Source: Strobilurus pachycystidiatus
Lineage: Eukaryota > Basidiomycota > Agaricomycetes > Agaricales > Physalacriaceae
Length of the DNA: 64,000 nucleotides
NCBI GenBank assembly: GCA_019915135.1
Contig: JAHLMK010000004.1
Location: 186,001 to 250,000, forward strand
Direction: 5' to 3'
The position numbers and the translations under genes were made by a program. The notes beneath the pieces are model-generated. The model made no database searches. It was not told the origin of the DNA and saw only the letters and a program-made list of their open reading frames with translations. This document shows, piece by piece, positions 35,920 to 46,295 of this stretch; the stretch's first letter is position 1, and the number at the start of each line of letters is the position of its first letter.

Positions 35920-36379
35920 TGTCGCGTTTACCCTTACGATTGAATGATCCATACTACTCATTCGCCTCTGAGATAGTAATCTTAAAGGACTTTTAAATGT
36001 ACTCTACTGTATTGAATTGACTGTTTTGTTGACACCTGATCGAATCGCGTGCCAAATTCAGACGACGCGTTGCCGCGCGGCGCCCAAGACACTGGATCCC
36101 GTCCGCCCGTCTTTAGTCCCTGATTGAGGCAGTGAATGTCTATGTTCGTGGGTCTGGCCCTCCTCTGAAACATCCGCTCGGTTAGCTAACATTGCCCGTG
36201 AAGTGTGTGTGCTCAAGTGCCCATATCCTGGCGAGCAACTCTTCCCGTTCCTTTCGCCATGCGTCGCGTTCTAGCATGAAGACTGAAAACAGTGAGTGGA
36301 AGATATCAGCCTATGAGCGGATGCACGCACTTTCATCGTTCCAGAAACGATCTAAAGAGTCTTGATCTGTTGTCAAAGT
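35920..36379. other. Intergenic stretch
   Basis: 3' flank of the CYSTM gene. No coding sequence or repeat recognised. Confidence 0.4.
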
Positions 36380-37200
36380 TCAATGCGTGTCAGTGCATAC
36401 TGAAATGTGGCGTACTTTTTGAGGAGACGTCAAGGCTCGTTGGCAGAGTGCATGTCGGTTTATTCTCTGCGATGACGGACTCGGAAAAATAAACCGTAGG
36501 CCTGAAGGTTGCTGGCTTCGCAGTGACCTCTGATTTCCGTAAGGCTTGCCTACGAGTTGGAACCTCGACGTAGACCTCGCGTGCTGAATCAATGAATAAC
36601 ATTAGCTGTCCGACTTGGCTATAATAAACGCTTACAACGCCAAGGGGCCGCTGGCCGTGCTTTCGGTGTAAGTGCTGATTCCGAGTCCGAGTCTGATGAA
36701 TGGCCCGGGATGATTGAGAAGTCCGTGCTAGCAAGGATGAAAAGAGTGTTATCTCACGAGCCGCGTCTAATTCGTTGGACTCCGATTCTGTGGTCTCTTT
36801 CGGATAGTCAGTCACGGAAGAATGGTAGGTTCTGCTGCTTACCACCCTCTTGAATGACAAAGAAAGCCTGAGGACATTCTGAGTCGACGCCACCATACAG
36901 CGAGCCTCTTGCGGGGCTGGGCGACTGAGGCGGAGCGTCGAGCCGGTGGCTCTGACTTTCTTGCAATGGGAAAACGAATGCCGAAACGTGGCCACGACGA
37001 TCCTACCATGCATAAGGTCAGAAGCACATAGCTGCCACGTAACATAAGTTACTAGATGTGCGGAAAATGGTACGGTGTTTTCCTGTAGACCGTCCACTTG
37101 CATGACCAACAAATGGGAGTATACGAGTCAGTGCAGAGAGGTCGGAAGTTAGGTGGCAGCTGCTAAGGAAGAAGCGCAACGACGAGTCAGCCATAATACA
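36380..37200 (-). CDS. Possible multi-exon hypothetical gene (limits uncertain)
   Basis: Not recognised. On the minus strand an exon reading HRLDAPPQSPSPARGSLYGG and VDSECPQAFFVIQEG ends at a GTAAGC donor near 36840. The next candidate exon reads ETTESESNELDAARE with donor GTGAGA, and a third reads DSDSESALTPKARPAAPW after a CATCAG acceptor. Acidic Ser-rich exons with consistent donors argue for a real gene. Neither a start nor a stop could be fixed and no domain is visible. The coordinates are approximate. Confidence 0.3.
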
Positions 37201-37512
37201 CGTCGACGCCGAATGAAGACATTGTAATTTTTTATTGCCATACTTGGACAAGTATTGTAGCCGTGGGTGATGTGGCGGATGAACTCAATCAACGATCCGC
37301 GCACGTAGACAACCTTATCAGAGCATACACCGCTCATAGTGGGAGATTGGGTTAGACAATTTTACATAGTACATGGAGCCAAGATAGTCAACTAATACTC
37401 AGCGTGAATATAGGAATGCGTGTAGGTATGCAGGTCTTTTATGGATAGTCCGTCGGTCTGTTTGCCGTTCCTTAACTTATACAAATTCTTCCTCTATCTC
37501 TGCAACAATAAA

Positions 37513-40500
37513 TCATGCGCTTCCCCGCCCAATGCCCATTCCAACACGGACGAGCGTCTCCAAACTCGCTCGTCCGTTGACGAGCAGATCCTCGTCCCAC
37601 TCGACCTTGCCGGGCTCGAAAAGCATCACGATGGTCGAACCACCTATTCACTAATCAGCACCAAGCTTTGAAAAATATACATGGGAATAGGAACTCACCA
37701 AACGCAAAGTATCCAAACTCTTGTCCACGCCTAACCTCCTCACCCTCGTCAACAGTGGTCCTGATCGTGCCCACCATCATAGCACCGACACACACCGCCA
37801 TGACACGCCCAAACTGCGGCGAATCCATCGGCACAATTTTACGCGCATTGTCGCCGTATACGTCCAACGAAGTTCGGATGGCTTGAGGCTGTAAGAGACA
37901 AGGCGTCAACAACGACAACGAAAGGAAACAAGGATGGATAACATACGTTGACGGTATAATATTCCCCGCTGATGTACTCCATCTTTCCAATCTTGCCGTC
38001 GACTGCTGAATGGAAACGATGATAATCCTGAGGCGCCAATCTGAAGATCGCGACAGCACCACCATCATAACGCGCCCAATCGGCCTTATACGAGTCGCCC
38101 AGCAGTTTCTGGATCGAAAAGTCGCGGCCCTTGATCCAAAGTCGCGTCGCCTCTGACACGCTCTCGAATACCATCAAACGACAATCCGCAGCAGAGACAA
38201 GACGGAAAGGATGGTCCGGCGATTCGATAGGACGAGCTTCAGGTTTGAGCTTGCGATAGAAGAACTCATTGAAGGTTTCTACAGAGGCAACCGGTCAGTA
38301 AGATTAAACACGAAAAGAAACGGAAAGAAAACGCACTAAACGAGTCCAACGGATCAAGGATCTCATTCATGTTCAGCCCATGGAACTCAATGAATGCAGG
38401 AATATCCCTGGCGCTCTCCGGCGAATCATACTTCACACCCTGCTTGATCGACATACTCTTCAGCAACCTCCTCGCTCCCCCGCCCTCCATGCCCCGACTA
38501 GCCCCCTTATACAACAACCTGATCCCCAGCCTGACATACACCGCCATCTTCTCCTCCTGCAAGCCGCCACTAATCCGATCTTGCACGATGATGTTCGCAC
38601 TATTCGCGCCCAGCCGATAATCCCCTCCACCAATGCGGCCGATGATCTTAGTGTACCATTTGCGCTGCGCCTGCGCGCCTGTGACATAGTTCGTGACCGA
38701 GATGCTGCCGACCTTGGACCAGTCAGAGGACGCGCAGACGGCGAGGTGCGTGATGATGTCCACCTCCGCTTTGGAGTTGAGCCGCGGGCGGTGGCACATC
38801 GGACAGTTCTTGACGTTAATGACGCGCTCCACGGAAGGACCCGTGTTCGTGCCGCTAGCGCTGGAGGAAGACGAGGCGGAATGCTTGTTGCTCTTCTTCC
38901 CCCTGCGCTTAAACCTGCCCTTGATCTTCTTCTTGTCCTTCTTCTCCTCTGTGGCCAGAGCAGACGATGAGCTCTCCAACTCATCCTCGTCCTCATCGGC
39001 GTCGTCCGAGCTCGAATAGGATGGGTTCCGCCCGCCAAGTGATGGATGAGGAGGCGCGTCAGATTGCAAAGGTTCGTGAACAGCGGGTACGTGCTGCTGC
39101 ATTGGCCCAGTCTCGTGCTTCTCCCCTCCCGCCAGCAACGACATCGGTGGACCCGAGAAGTCCATCTCCTCCAGTCTGATATCCTGGCCGTTGGAGCCAG
39201 TCATCGAGATAACTGGCGTCGCACTGACGCTCGTGTCCTCCTCTATCCCGCCCTCCGCCCCAACGATCTGCCTCTCCGATTCTGGCCTCCCAAGCTCTTC
39301 CTCCAAACACATAACGGCCTCCCCGATTGTCAACTCGTCCTTGTGCGGATCTTTCCCTTTGCTCTGCCACCACATGTTGATGGTCCGCCTCGTCAGCGTC
39401 GACCCGAGCGAGTCGAGCATGGACGTCATCTCGATGTGGCTGATCTCCCCGGTGTCGTCCGTATCGTACTGCTTGAGGTATTGCGTCCAGAACTTTTTAC
39501 GCAGCTCCGCGTACGGCTGGTACTTGGCGCGCACAGTGAGAATGGGCGTATGCAGAGCCTCCCACGCCGCCGCGCTGCCTCCGGTCTTGATGGGCACCTT
39601 AAATTCCTTCATCTCAGCATCATCTCCGCTGCCCTCCTTTGCGGTCGAGGGTTGTACGCCTCCGCGGTTCACAGATGACCCCTCCACCAAACCGCCAGAC
39701 GATTCGTTGATGAGCTCCGCAACCTCCAAATTACCCTCGCCAATGAGGTCGTTGCTGCTCAGCTTATCCCAATCAAGGACCGTAAGCTGGATCTTGAAGT
39801 TAGTCTCGTAGCGACGGACGTGGAAGAGTAGCTTCTCCTCCCAGACCGGGTTGCGGCTATGGCGGATGACACGGGTGCGGAAGACTTTCTTGCCAAAGGA
39901 TATAACCACGAACGGATCCATGTCCCATCCGGTGCGTGTCACTGTGTTTATATTTGGTAAGTAAAAGACACACGCTTGAAGGATAAGGAAAACGTACTGT
40001 TCTTCAAGCGGGGCAAGTCGTCTGCACATTTAATTTCGAGCATCACGATACCTACGATATCGTTCGGTCCAGGGATACTGTAAGGTTTCTTCCTTCTCTC
40101 GCTCTTCGAAGGTGTGGCGGTGCCTGGTGCTGCGGTAGGGATAGAGGAGCTCGTGTTCTTCCTTGACATGCTTGGGCTCGGAAAGCTCTTTCTGAAGCCT
40201 CTCTTTTTCTTCTCCACGTCCTCCTCGCCAGGAGATTCTGGAGAGCTGCTAACAGATCCTCCAGTATTCCGACGAGGGAATTTCATGCGCATGAAGGTGG
40301 GTGACTTTGGCTTGGACGTGGCCGTGGGTGCAAGAGGGGCAAGGGAAGATGATAAGGACGGCGAAGCTGGTGTGACAGCCAAACCTGGCGTTCCGGGCGA
40401 CGCAGAACCATTATTAACAGGAGCAGGAGTGGGCGTAGGAGTGGTGGCATCGTTTATCGAGGTTGCATGACTCAGGCGGCCCGTCGGAGTGAGGACGTCG

Positions 40501-41359
40501 ATGTCATCTGGAGCGTCTACAAAAGTTTCATCCTCGTCCGCTTCGTCGTCGGAGTCCTCCGATTCAGAATCGCTGGAAATTCCGCCATCGTCTTCGTATT
40601 CATCTCCCATGGCAGGAACGCCGCTATAGTTTCTGATGGTGCCTACCCCTTCGGTTGGAGGGGCGGAGACAAGGGACCGTCGGCCGCGCTTCATGAGCTC
40701 GCCGTACGTCTCGTCAAAGTCGGACAGAACTTGGATGTTGGGCGGCTGCACGAAACCCAGCTTGAGCGTGATGGTGCCCGACGATGCGGTATTGGAGCGC
40801 GTGGACAGGACGGGGAGCGTGAAGGGCTATGGTGATAGTTGAATGAGGAGGATCAAAGCCAGAAGCTGAACATACCGCATTGCCCGGATCATTGAAGCCA
40901 TACGCGCGCTCCTGATTGGCGCCAAACCAGTCGGCGACGCCAACGCTGACCTCGCCGAGGTAGTCCTTCTTGATGACATCCTTGTCCCAGATGACGAGCT
41001 CAAGGTGACCGAGGCTGTCGCTCGTGGACAAGTAGATCGGGAAATCAAAGGTGGCCGAGCCCTCGCTCCAAGTCGGGGACAGAGTCTTCTTGATGACAGG
41101 CGTCGTGAAGCGGGTCGCAGAGAGTGTGATGTGGATGAATCTGCGGATCATTATTGCAACGTAGATGGTGGAGAACATTGATAGAGACGCACGGATCGCT
41201 GGTGCCGCCGCGGTCCTTGGCGAGCAGATCTTTGCACCCAATCGCCTGCACGCGGAGCAGCACGATGGGGTCCTCGTTGGGCAGCGGTCGAGCGACCCGC
41301 AGCCGGTTGCGCCGCTTTAGTTTCAATGCGCGCGGCAGCTTCAGTGACTTTTTCACCAT
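37513..41359 (-). CDS. Phosphatidylserine decarboxylase, C2-C2-EF-hand type (Psd2-like)
   Basis: The ATG chosen at 41359 (MVKKSLKLPRALKLKRRNRL) gives a basic leader. A GTG-led frame continues upstream, so the start may differ. The first C2 domain has LRVQAIGCKDLLAKDRGGTS and VIWDKDVIKKDYLGEV. A long Ser/Thr/Glu-rich linker follows. The second C2 domain has GWDMDPFVVISFGKKVFRTR and VLDWDKLSSNDLIGEG. Then comes an EF-hand loop DTDDTGEISHIE and a Cys/His region (NCPMCHRPR). The catalytic part includes ETFNEFFYRKLKPEARPI and QDYHRFHSAVDG. The self-cleavage site is FGGST, split by an intron just before the exon encoding GST. The enzyme makes phosphatidylethanolamine from phosphatidylserine in the endosome/Golgi route. 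It appears complete, ending at 37513. Confidence 0.9.
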
Positions 41360-42520
41360 CTTGCTGTCGTTGTCGCCGGTGTCGGTGTCGGTGTTGATGC
41401 CGTGGTCAGTGTCAGTGTCAGTGTGCTGCGGGGTCGTCCGTCTTGGTGGTAGTAGTCGTTGGTGAAGGAGAGGAGTGTGACCCCTGATCGCGCCCGGCGA
41501 CACATTTATGAGATCATTGCCGCTTCACCGCCACTGGCCTACAGCCTCCTGATCGATTCATTGTGCTTTCGAGTAGTTGTCTCTACTTTGAGGAAGTCCA
41601 AGGATGCTACATTCTCTTCTTCGTAGCTCTCAGCTGACTGCTTTCGAATTCTCGAGAAAGGTTGACCGGACGCAGAGTAGGTCGATAATACACCCCGAGT
41701 CGTTGCTCGGTGGCAGTTCTGGCCACATCACCGCTCTGTGTCTGTGGCGCGGATACCGATCTCGATTCTTTCCCGGCAACTCTTAGTCACTCCTTCACGT
41801 ATAAAGGCCGTTGTTTCATGATTCTGGTGCTTGAAACTCGACTTTCACGCGGCACAGGTCATGCCGTACGCTGCTCGCTCGAGGTGTACTCAAGACATGG
41901 CGACATGTTGAAGGCGAGACGAGATGGTTGGTTCCGTGTGCATCACTACAAGAAGGCAATGGAGATTAGGTTACCGTTTGTGATGCATCAGTGCATCTGA
42001 TACGAGGCACCGTCAGTCGATAGACGCTTCGAGTGGATCCCCATACTGAAGGCGTCGGGTTTAGTGAGGAGCCAAGACACACAAGTACCCACATGCATTC
42101 AACCTCTAAACAATGCACCCAACAAATGAGTTGGAAGCCAGTATCGTCTTTCTCAAGGCGATGTTTTCACCCACCCGGCAAAGTCTAGCCAATTTGCGGA
42201 AAGCCCTCATAGCTAAGTTTGCTCAGCTTGAGAAAATAACGCAGGAAAACAAATTGTTGCGCACTCGTATGGCACTTGATTCGATATCGAAATGGCCGTG
42301 CTTGCGATCGCCCTTGATGTTCTGCTGAGGTGAATTCTCCAGTCCATTCCTCATATTCATGGCAAGCCCACTATGAATTGCCGTCTACGAATACACATGG
42401 GCCTCCAAAACCGCAGAGAAGAAGCGGTACGATCACCTCGAATGAGAAAGCAAGGGGCCTCAGTGACTGGCGAGCTAAAATTACTGTTTATTGGCCCGAA
42501 TAGCCATTTAACCCTCGCTG
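41360..42520. other. Intergenic region with one small possible gene
   Basis: Left part is the 5' flank of the decarboxylase. A GTATAAAGG sequence near 41799 resembles a TATA box. At 42113-42328 a 71-codon open frame starts at ATG in ACAATG context and encodes a leucine-zipper-like segment (LRKALIAKFAQLEKITQENK). It may be a real micro-protein gene, but there is no second line of support. Confidence 0.35.
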
Positions 42521-43178
42521 TCAAGGACGATGCAACCGATAGTCCGCAGAGCCGTGCTTGTCATACATGTGAGATCTGATGCGTATTTCGACACCGCTGG
42601 GACACTCCCCACAGCGAGTCTCGTCCCCGCCGTAGTCCCGGATCGCACGGCGCAACGGGTACGCCAAGCTGAAGCGAGGGTTGCCGTGTCGCGGCTCTTC
42701 AACATGGGTGGGCCACCAAGATATCACGAATAGTACGATCTTCAGGAGAAGTGACGATGTGATGAAATCGAAGAGCCTGGTCTGGCGGGGGGTATGAGGA
42801 AAGTGCTTTGATGATGGAATGAACCTACCACGACTATCTCCGCCACGTCCGTCGACAATGGAGTCAGCTCCGGTACAATGATCACAAGCTCCTCCAGGAC
42901 TTTTGTCCCCTCCAGCACATCCAGCATGGCGGCATCGAGACTCCATATCGCCACCTTCACTATCTTGAGTGAAGCTGAATGCATCGAGAGCGCATAGTCC
43001 ACCGCGTCGCGTTCGACGCCTTCATTGATCCTCTGCATTGGGATCTCCACCTCCTCCAAACCACTGTACCCGCCCAAGTATCGTGACGCGGCCGACGAAG
43101 CCTGCATGAGGTATAAGCGTCGTAGAGCCGTCCCTCCCTGATGGAGAGCCCTCCAGAAGTCATCAGATAAAACCAAAG

Positions 43179-43353
43179 TGTTACGATGGAACGAGGTCGA
43201 TGCGGCAGGGAACTCTAGAGGGGGAACACGGAAGGTGAGAACGCAAGGCGAACTCGGACTCAGACACAGACACGGACACGGAATGGTGGTGGTATTGCAC
43301 ACAGAGTAAGTAGTGTAATCTAATCTAGATACGGACTATGTCATAACGTAACA
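43179..43353 (-). repeat. 3' LTR of the gag-only element (left in window)
   Basis: 175 bp, identical to 44719-44893, with short inverted ends TGTTACG...CGTAACA. Confidence 0.93.
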
Positions 43354-43362
43354 CTCCCCCTT
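43354..43362 (-). other. Polypurine tract of the LTR element
   Basis: AAGGGGGAG on the minus strand, directly before the 3' LTR; it marks the plus-strand priming site expected there. Confidence 0.75.
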
Positions 43363-43395
43363 GACAAAGTACGTATATAGAAACACAATGAGAAA

Positions 43396-44493
43396 CTAGC
43401 AGACTATCCTGTTGGGGTCTGGTTGAAAGTCATAGATCTCATCAGAGTAGTCTGAGAAGTTAGGATCCGAACCCTCTTCATCGCTGTCATGGAACTGAGA
43501 AAGATTCGAAATGACATGATGTGCGGCACCAGCAAGAGCAGCACGTTCAACGCCACTTGGACGGTGTGACAGACGGCGCGACGAGGAGCTGGAAGTGCGA
43601 GCAGAGCCAGCAAACTCAGCTGCTGAGTGTGCAGAGCCTTGCGGGCCAGCCATGACCCAATCCTTGACATGCTGGGGCATATCGTAAATGCACCGAGCAG
43701 CAATGTGGCCTGTGCGACCGCAACGATGGCAGTGGTTCTCGTTGGTGGGATCGCACCAACGAACACCCTTGGAGTCAGTCTGGGAAGGAGACCCAGATGT
43801 GTTTCCGAAGTCAACCTGTTTCCTACGACCGTCTGGTTTTCTCCCGTTGAATACTGGGCGGGCAGCAAAGGCGACGCCCTCATCCTCGGTATCCTTGTCA
43901 GGAACTGCGTTTCGGAGTTCGGTGAGGACAAAGTCCAAGGTGGGCTCTGATTTCCCCACACAGATAGTTTGGCGAGTGCCGGAGAGGGAGTCGTCGAGAT
44001 TGATGAGAAGAGCGTCAACGATTTCCATATCGAGGACCTCAACACCAAGGCCCTTGAGGACCTGAGCTTGGGAGGTGACGGTAGTGATGTACACGTCAAT
44101 GGACTTCTCGATATCATGAATGACGGTGTAGAGTTTGCGACGGGCTTGGATGCGGCGATGCATAGTGGAGGAATTGAACCGCTTTTTGATAGCAATCCAT
44201 GCGTCAAGAGTGCCACCTGTCTCGGGAATAACGCCCTGATGATCGGAGTGGATGGCCTCATAGACATAGAGCTTGAGAGAACGATCAAGCTCGACTTTGT
44301 CGGAGGGGACTGTAGGGACAGCAGGTTTGTTCTTGTCGTCGGGAAGTGAGGACTGTTCGAAGATGTAGGAGGCACTGACACCATCGAACCACATGTTCAT
44401 GTACTTGGAGAAGGCTATCCAGTTTGCCTGAGTGACGAGACCATGGGTCTTAGTCCAGTTGAGCAAGCTGTTGGTCGCCGAAGAGGTGATCAT
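43396..44493 (-). CDS. Gag polyprotein of the LTR element (UBN2-type with zinc knuckle)
   Basis: 365-codon uninterrupted frame from ATG 44493 (MITSSATNSLLNWTKTHGL) to 43396. The N-terminal half has the Copia gag layout: WIAFSKYMNMWFDGV near the start, DAWIAIKKRFNSSTMHRRIQ mid-protein, and LINLDDSLSGTRQTI. A CCHC zinc knuckle follows (CHRCGRTGHIAARC). The tail is Ser-rich and acidic. It would package element RNA in particles. No protease or polymerase follows. A longer frame in another phase runs from the LTR into this region but shows no gag features. Confidence 0.88.
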   Translation of the reverse strand: MITSSATNSLLNWTKTHGLVTQANWIAFSKYMNMWFDGVSASYIFEQSSLPDDKNKPAVPTVPSDKVELDRSLKLYVYEAIHSDHQGVIPETGGTLDAWIAIKKRFNSSTMHRRIQARRKLYTVIHDIEKSIDVYITTVTSQAQVLKGLGVEVLDMEIVDALLINLDDSLSGTRQTICVGKSEPTLDFVLTELRNAVPDKDTEDEGVAFAARPVFNGRKPDGRRKQVDFGNTSGSPSQTDSKGVRWCDPTNENHCHRCGRTGHIAARCIYDMPQHVKDWVMAGPQGSAHSAAEFAGSARTSSSSSRRLSHRPSGVERAALAGAAHHVISNLSQFHDSDEEGSDPNFSDYSDEIYDFQPDPNRIVC

Positions 44494-44718
44494 CACGTGA
44501 GAGGACCGGGGTAAGGGCGCGAATGGGCGCTAACGATGTCGGCGAAGGGGGAATAGGGAATGGAAGGGGTCGGGAAGATAGCAGACTGATGATGGAGGCT
44601 GTCGGTGGTCCCAGACCAAAGGAGGAAGGGTTTGAATGGATAGAAGCAATGGATGGCACCGAAGAAGTTCGGATGTCGTTAGAATTTGTAGGAAGAGTAA
44701 GAGCCGGGGCCCATAACC

Positions 44719-44893
44719 TGTTACGATGGAACGAGGTCGATGCGGCAGGGAACTCTAGAGGGGGAACACGGAAGGTGAGAACGCAAGGCGAACTCGGACT
44801 CAGACACAGACACGGACACGGAATGGTGGTGGTATTGCACACAGAGTAAGTAGTGTAATCTAATCTAGATACGGACTATGTCATAACGTAACA
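44719..44893 (-). repeat. 5' LTR of the gag-only element (right in window)
   Basis: 175 bp, identical to the copy at 43179-43353. It carries the promoter for the minus-strand gag transcript by inference from position. Confidence 0.93.
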
Positions 44894-45840
44894 AAGATGC
44901 CTCCAGATGGGTGAGGCTCCGGAACGTAAAATGAGAAGACATGTTCGTCCACGTGCTCCCGTGCAATGAGAGGCGTTTGAGACTCGCCGCCACTTGGACG
45001 GTCAGAAGTTCGGGAAGCTGGACTGAAATCCCGCCACGCCAAAATATGTCCAATTCTAATGTATGCAGGTCGGGATTACTGGAGATGAGGTCGGAAAGGA
45101 CTTGAGCGTCGTTCTTAGTGCCGGGGCCTTTCATGATGAGGCAGTTGAGGCTCTGGAGGGAGCTCAACGTGGGAAGTCGGAAGGACGACGATAGCGATTC
45201 GATATCAAGACTGGTAAGGTTTGGAAAGTATGTTGGTATCTTTGACAGAAAACTGTCAAAGAGACGACGGTTGATACCGCCGTCTCGTGGTCTGGACGTA
45301 TCACAAATCCTTAACAACGCGGCCTATTAGTGAAATAAGATGATCTCCGCCTGCCTACTTACTCGACCCGTCGAACGTTTTCTAGCCGCGGTAGCAAAGC
45401 GAACATCGCCGCCTCCAAATCCCTGGTCGACTGGTCCAGCTCCCATCCGGGTAATCCCATCGCCCACGCCAAAATACGGTCCCACCAAGAGGTATAACGA
45501 ATCGTATTCATCATGTCGGGGACGAAGCGCAATCTTCGCACCATGGTCAAATCATGGCGTTGAGCCAGATGTCGGAAGAAGTCCGCGCGTGCGTTGAGTT
45601 CAGAGGGCGTCCAGGAGTGAGCGCTGCCTCCTTTCCGTGGCATTTGGATAGTCGAGAGGAGTATACGCTGTATGCGGCCGTTCCATAGATGACAGACCAG
45701 GCGTGCTTGTTTCAAGTCCTCGGTCAAGATCTGCCGTTGGAGACTAGGTACTGAATTCCGACGACAGTGGGCGGTGAAGAGGTTACCTTGGAGAAAATGT
45801 CATCCCAGAGCTCGTTGGGCACATCCCACGCGGAAACCAT

Positions 45841-46295
45841 GACGGAGAAAGGCAACCCGCGACGCTGTCATCAACAATTAGTCACTCAGTCAATTACTCA
45901 GCAGCGCGCTGTTTGAGGCGGGCGCCGACGGGGATGCATGGCACACGTTGCTACTCTCCTTCACTCTTGAATCGCCTCTTCTTCATGTCTCCTGCCGCTC
46001 AGACTGTTGGCAAGCAATGACAAGAAAAGAGCACGTGATCGCGCCTCCAGGTAGTCGGCTCTAAAATTCATTCAAAATTTACTCTACAGATTGACTCTAT
46101 AGTACTCCCATCCAAGTCATCGCGCTACCACATATCCCGGTGGCGGCATCATTGCGACCATCAGTGCTACCAATAATTGGAAGAAGACTGCGGTATCACC
46201 TCTTGTCTTGTCACAGGCTGAGCGTCCAAGAGCGATACATCTACTTACAAATATAACTCGTCACGAAGACAAGCATTCCCCGTGCAAGATGTGCC
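45841..46295. other. Intergenic stretch
   Basis: Between the start of the F-box gene and the 3' end of the bestrophin-like gene, both leftward. No coding sequence recognised. Confidence 0.45.

Larger units (their letters stand above)
43179..44893 (-). mobile_element. Complete gag-only LTR retrotransposon, Copia-like, minus orientation
   Basis: 1715 bp bounded by two identical 175-bp direct repeats that start TGTTACG and end CGTAACA. Inside is one gag-type open frame and nothing with protease, integrase, reverse transcriptase or RNase H motifs. In element orientation a polypurine tract AAGGGGGAG abuts the 3' LTR, and the 5' LTR is followed by GGTTATGGGCCCCGG, the likely primer-binding region. 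Flanks are CAAAG on the left and (CA)AAG on the right; a 5-bp CAAAG duplication fits if the terminal CA overlaps, otherwise it is 3 bp. It resembles terminal-repeat elements carrying only GAG (TR-GAG class). Identical LTRs mean a very recent insertion, which must have used pol in trans. Confidence 0.88.
42521..45840 (-). pseudogene. F-box/LRR protein gene interrupted by an LTR element
   Basis: ATG 45840 (MVSAWDVPNELWDDIFSK) joins across an intron to ILTEDLKQARLVCHLWNGRI, a clear F-box. It continues through Leu-rich exons (LPRLENVRR, LTSLDIESLSSSFRLPTLSS, LKRLSLHGSTW) to LTHLEASL at about 44894. Coding resumes left of the element with SDDFWRALHQGGTALRRLYL, LEEVEIPMQR and ELVIIVPELTPLS, then a final exon ending HGSADYRLHRP at 42521. 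The two halves are in the same frame across the target site, so the gene was intact before insertion. The element carries its own stops, so only a truncated product is expected unless the insert is spliced out. Confidence 0.75.

Noticed and set aside
38380..39678. Long plus-strand open frames opposite the phosphatidylserine decarboxylase
   Set aside because: Antisense shadows of a GC-rich gene with clear C2, EF-hand and PSD motifs on the minus strand.
44450..44842. Open frame running from the 5' LTR into the gag region in another phase
   Set aside because: Pro/Ser-rich with no gag feature; it overlaps the untranslated leader and looks fortuitous.
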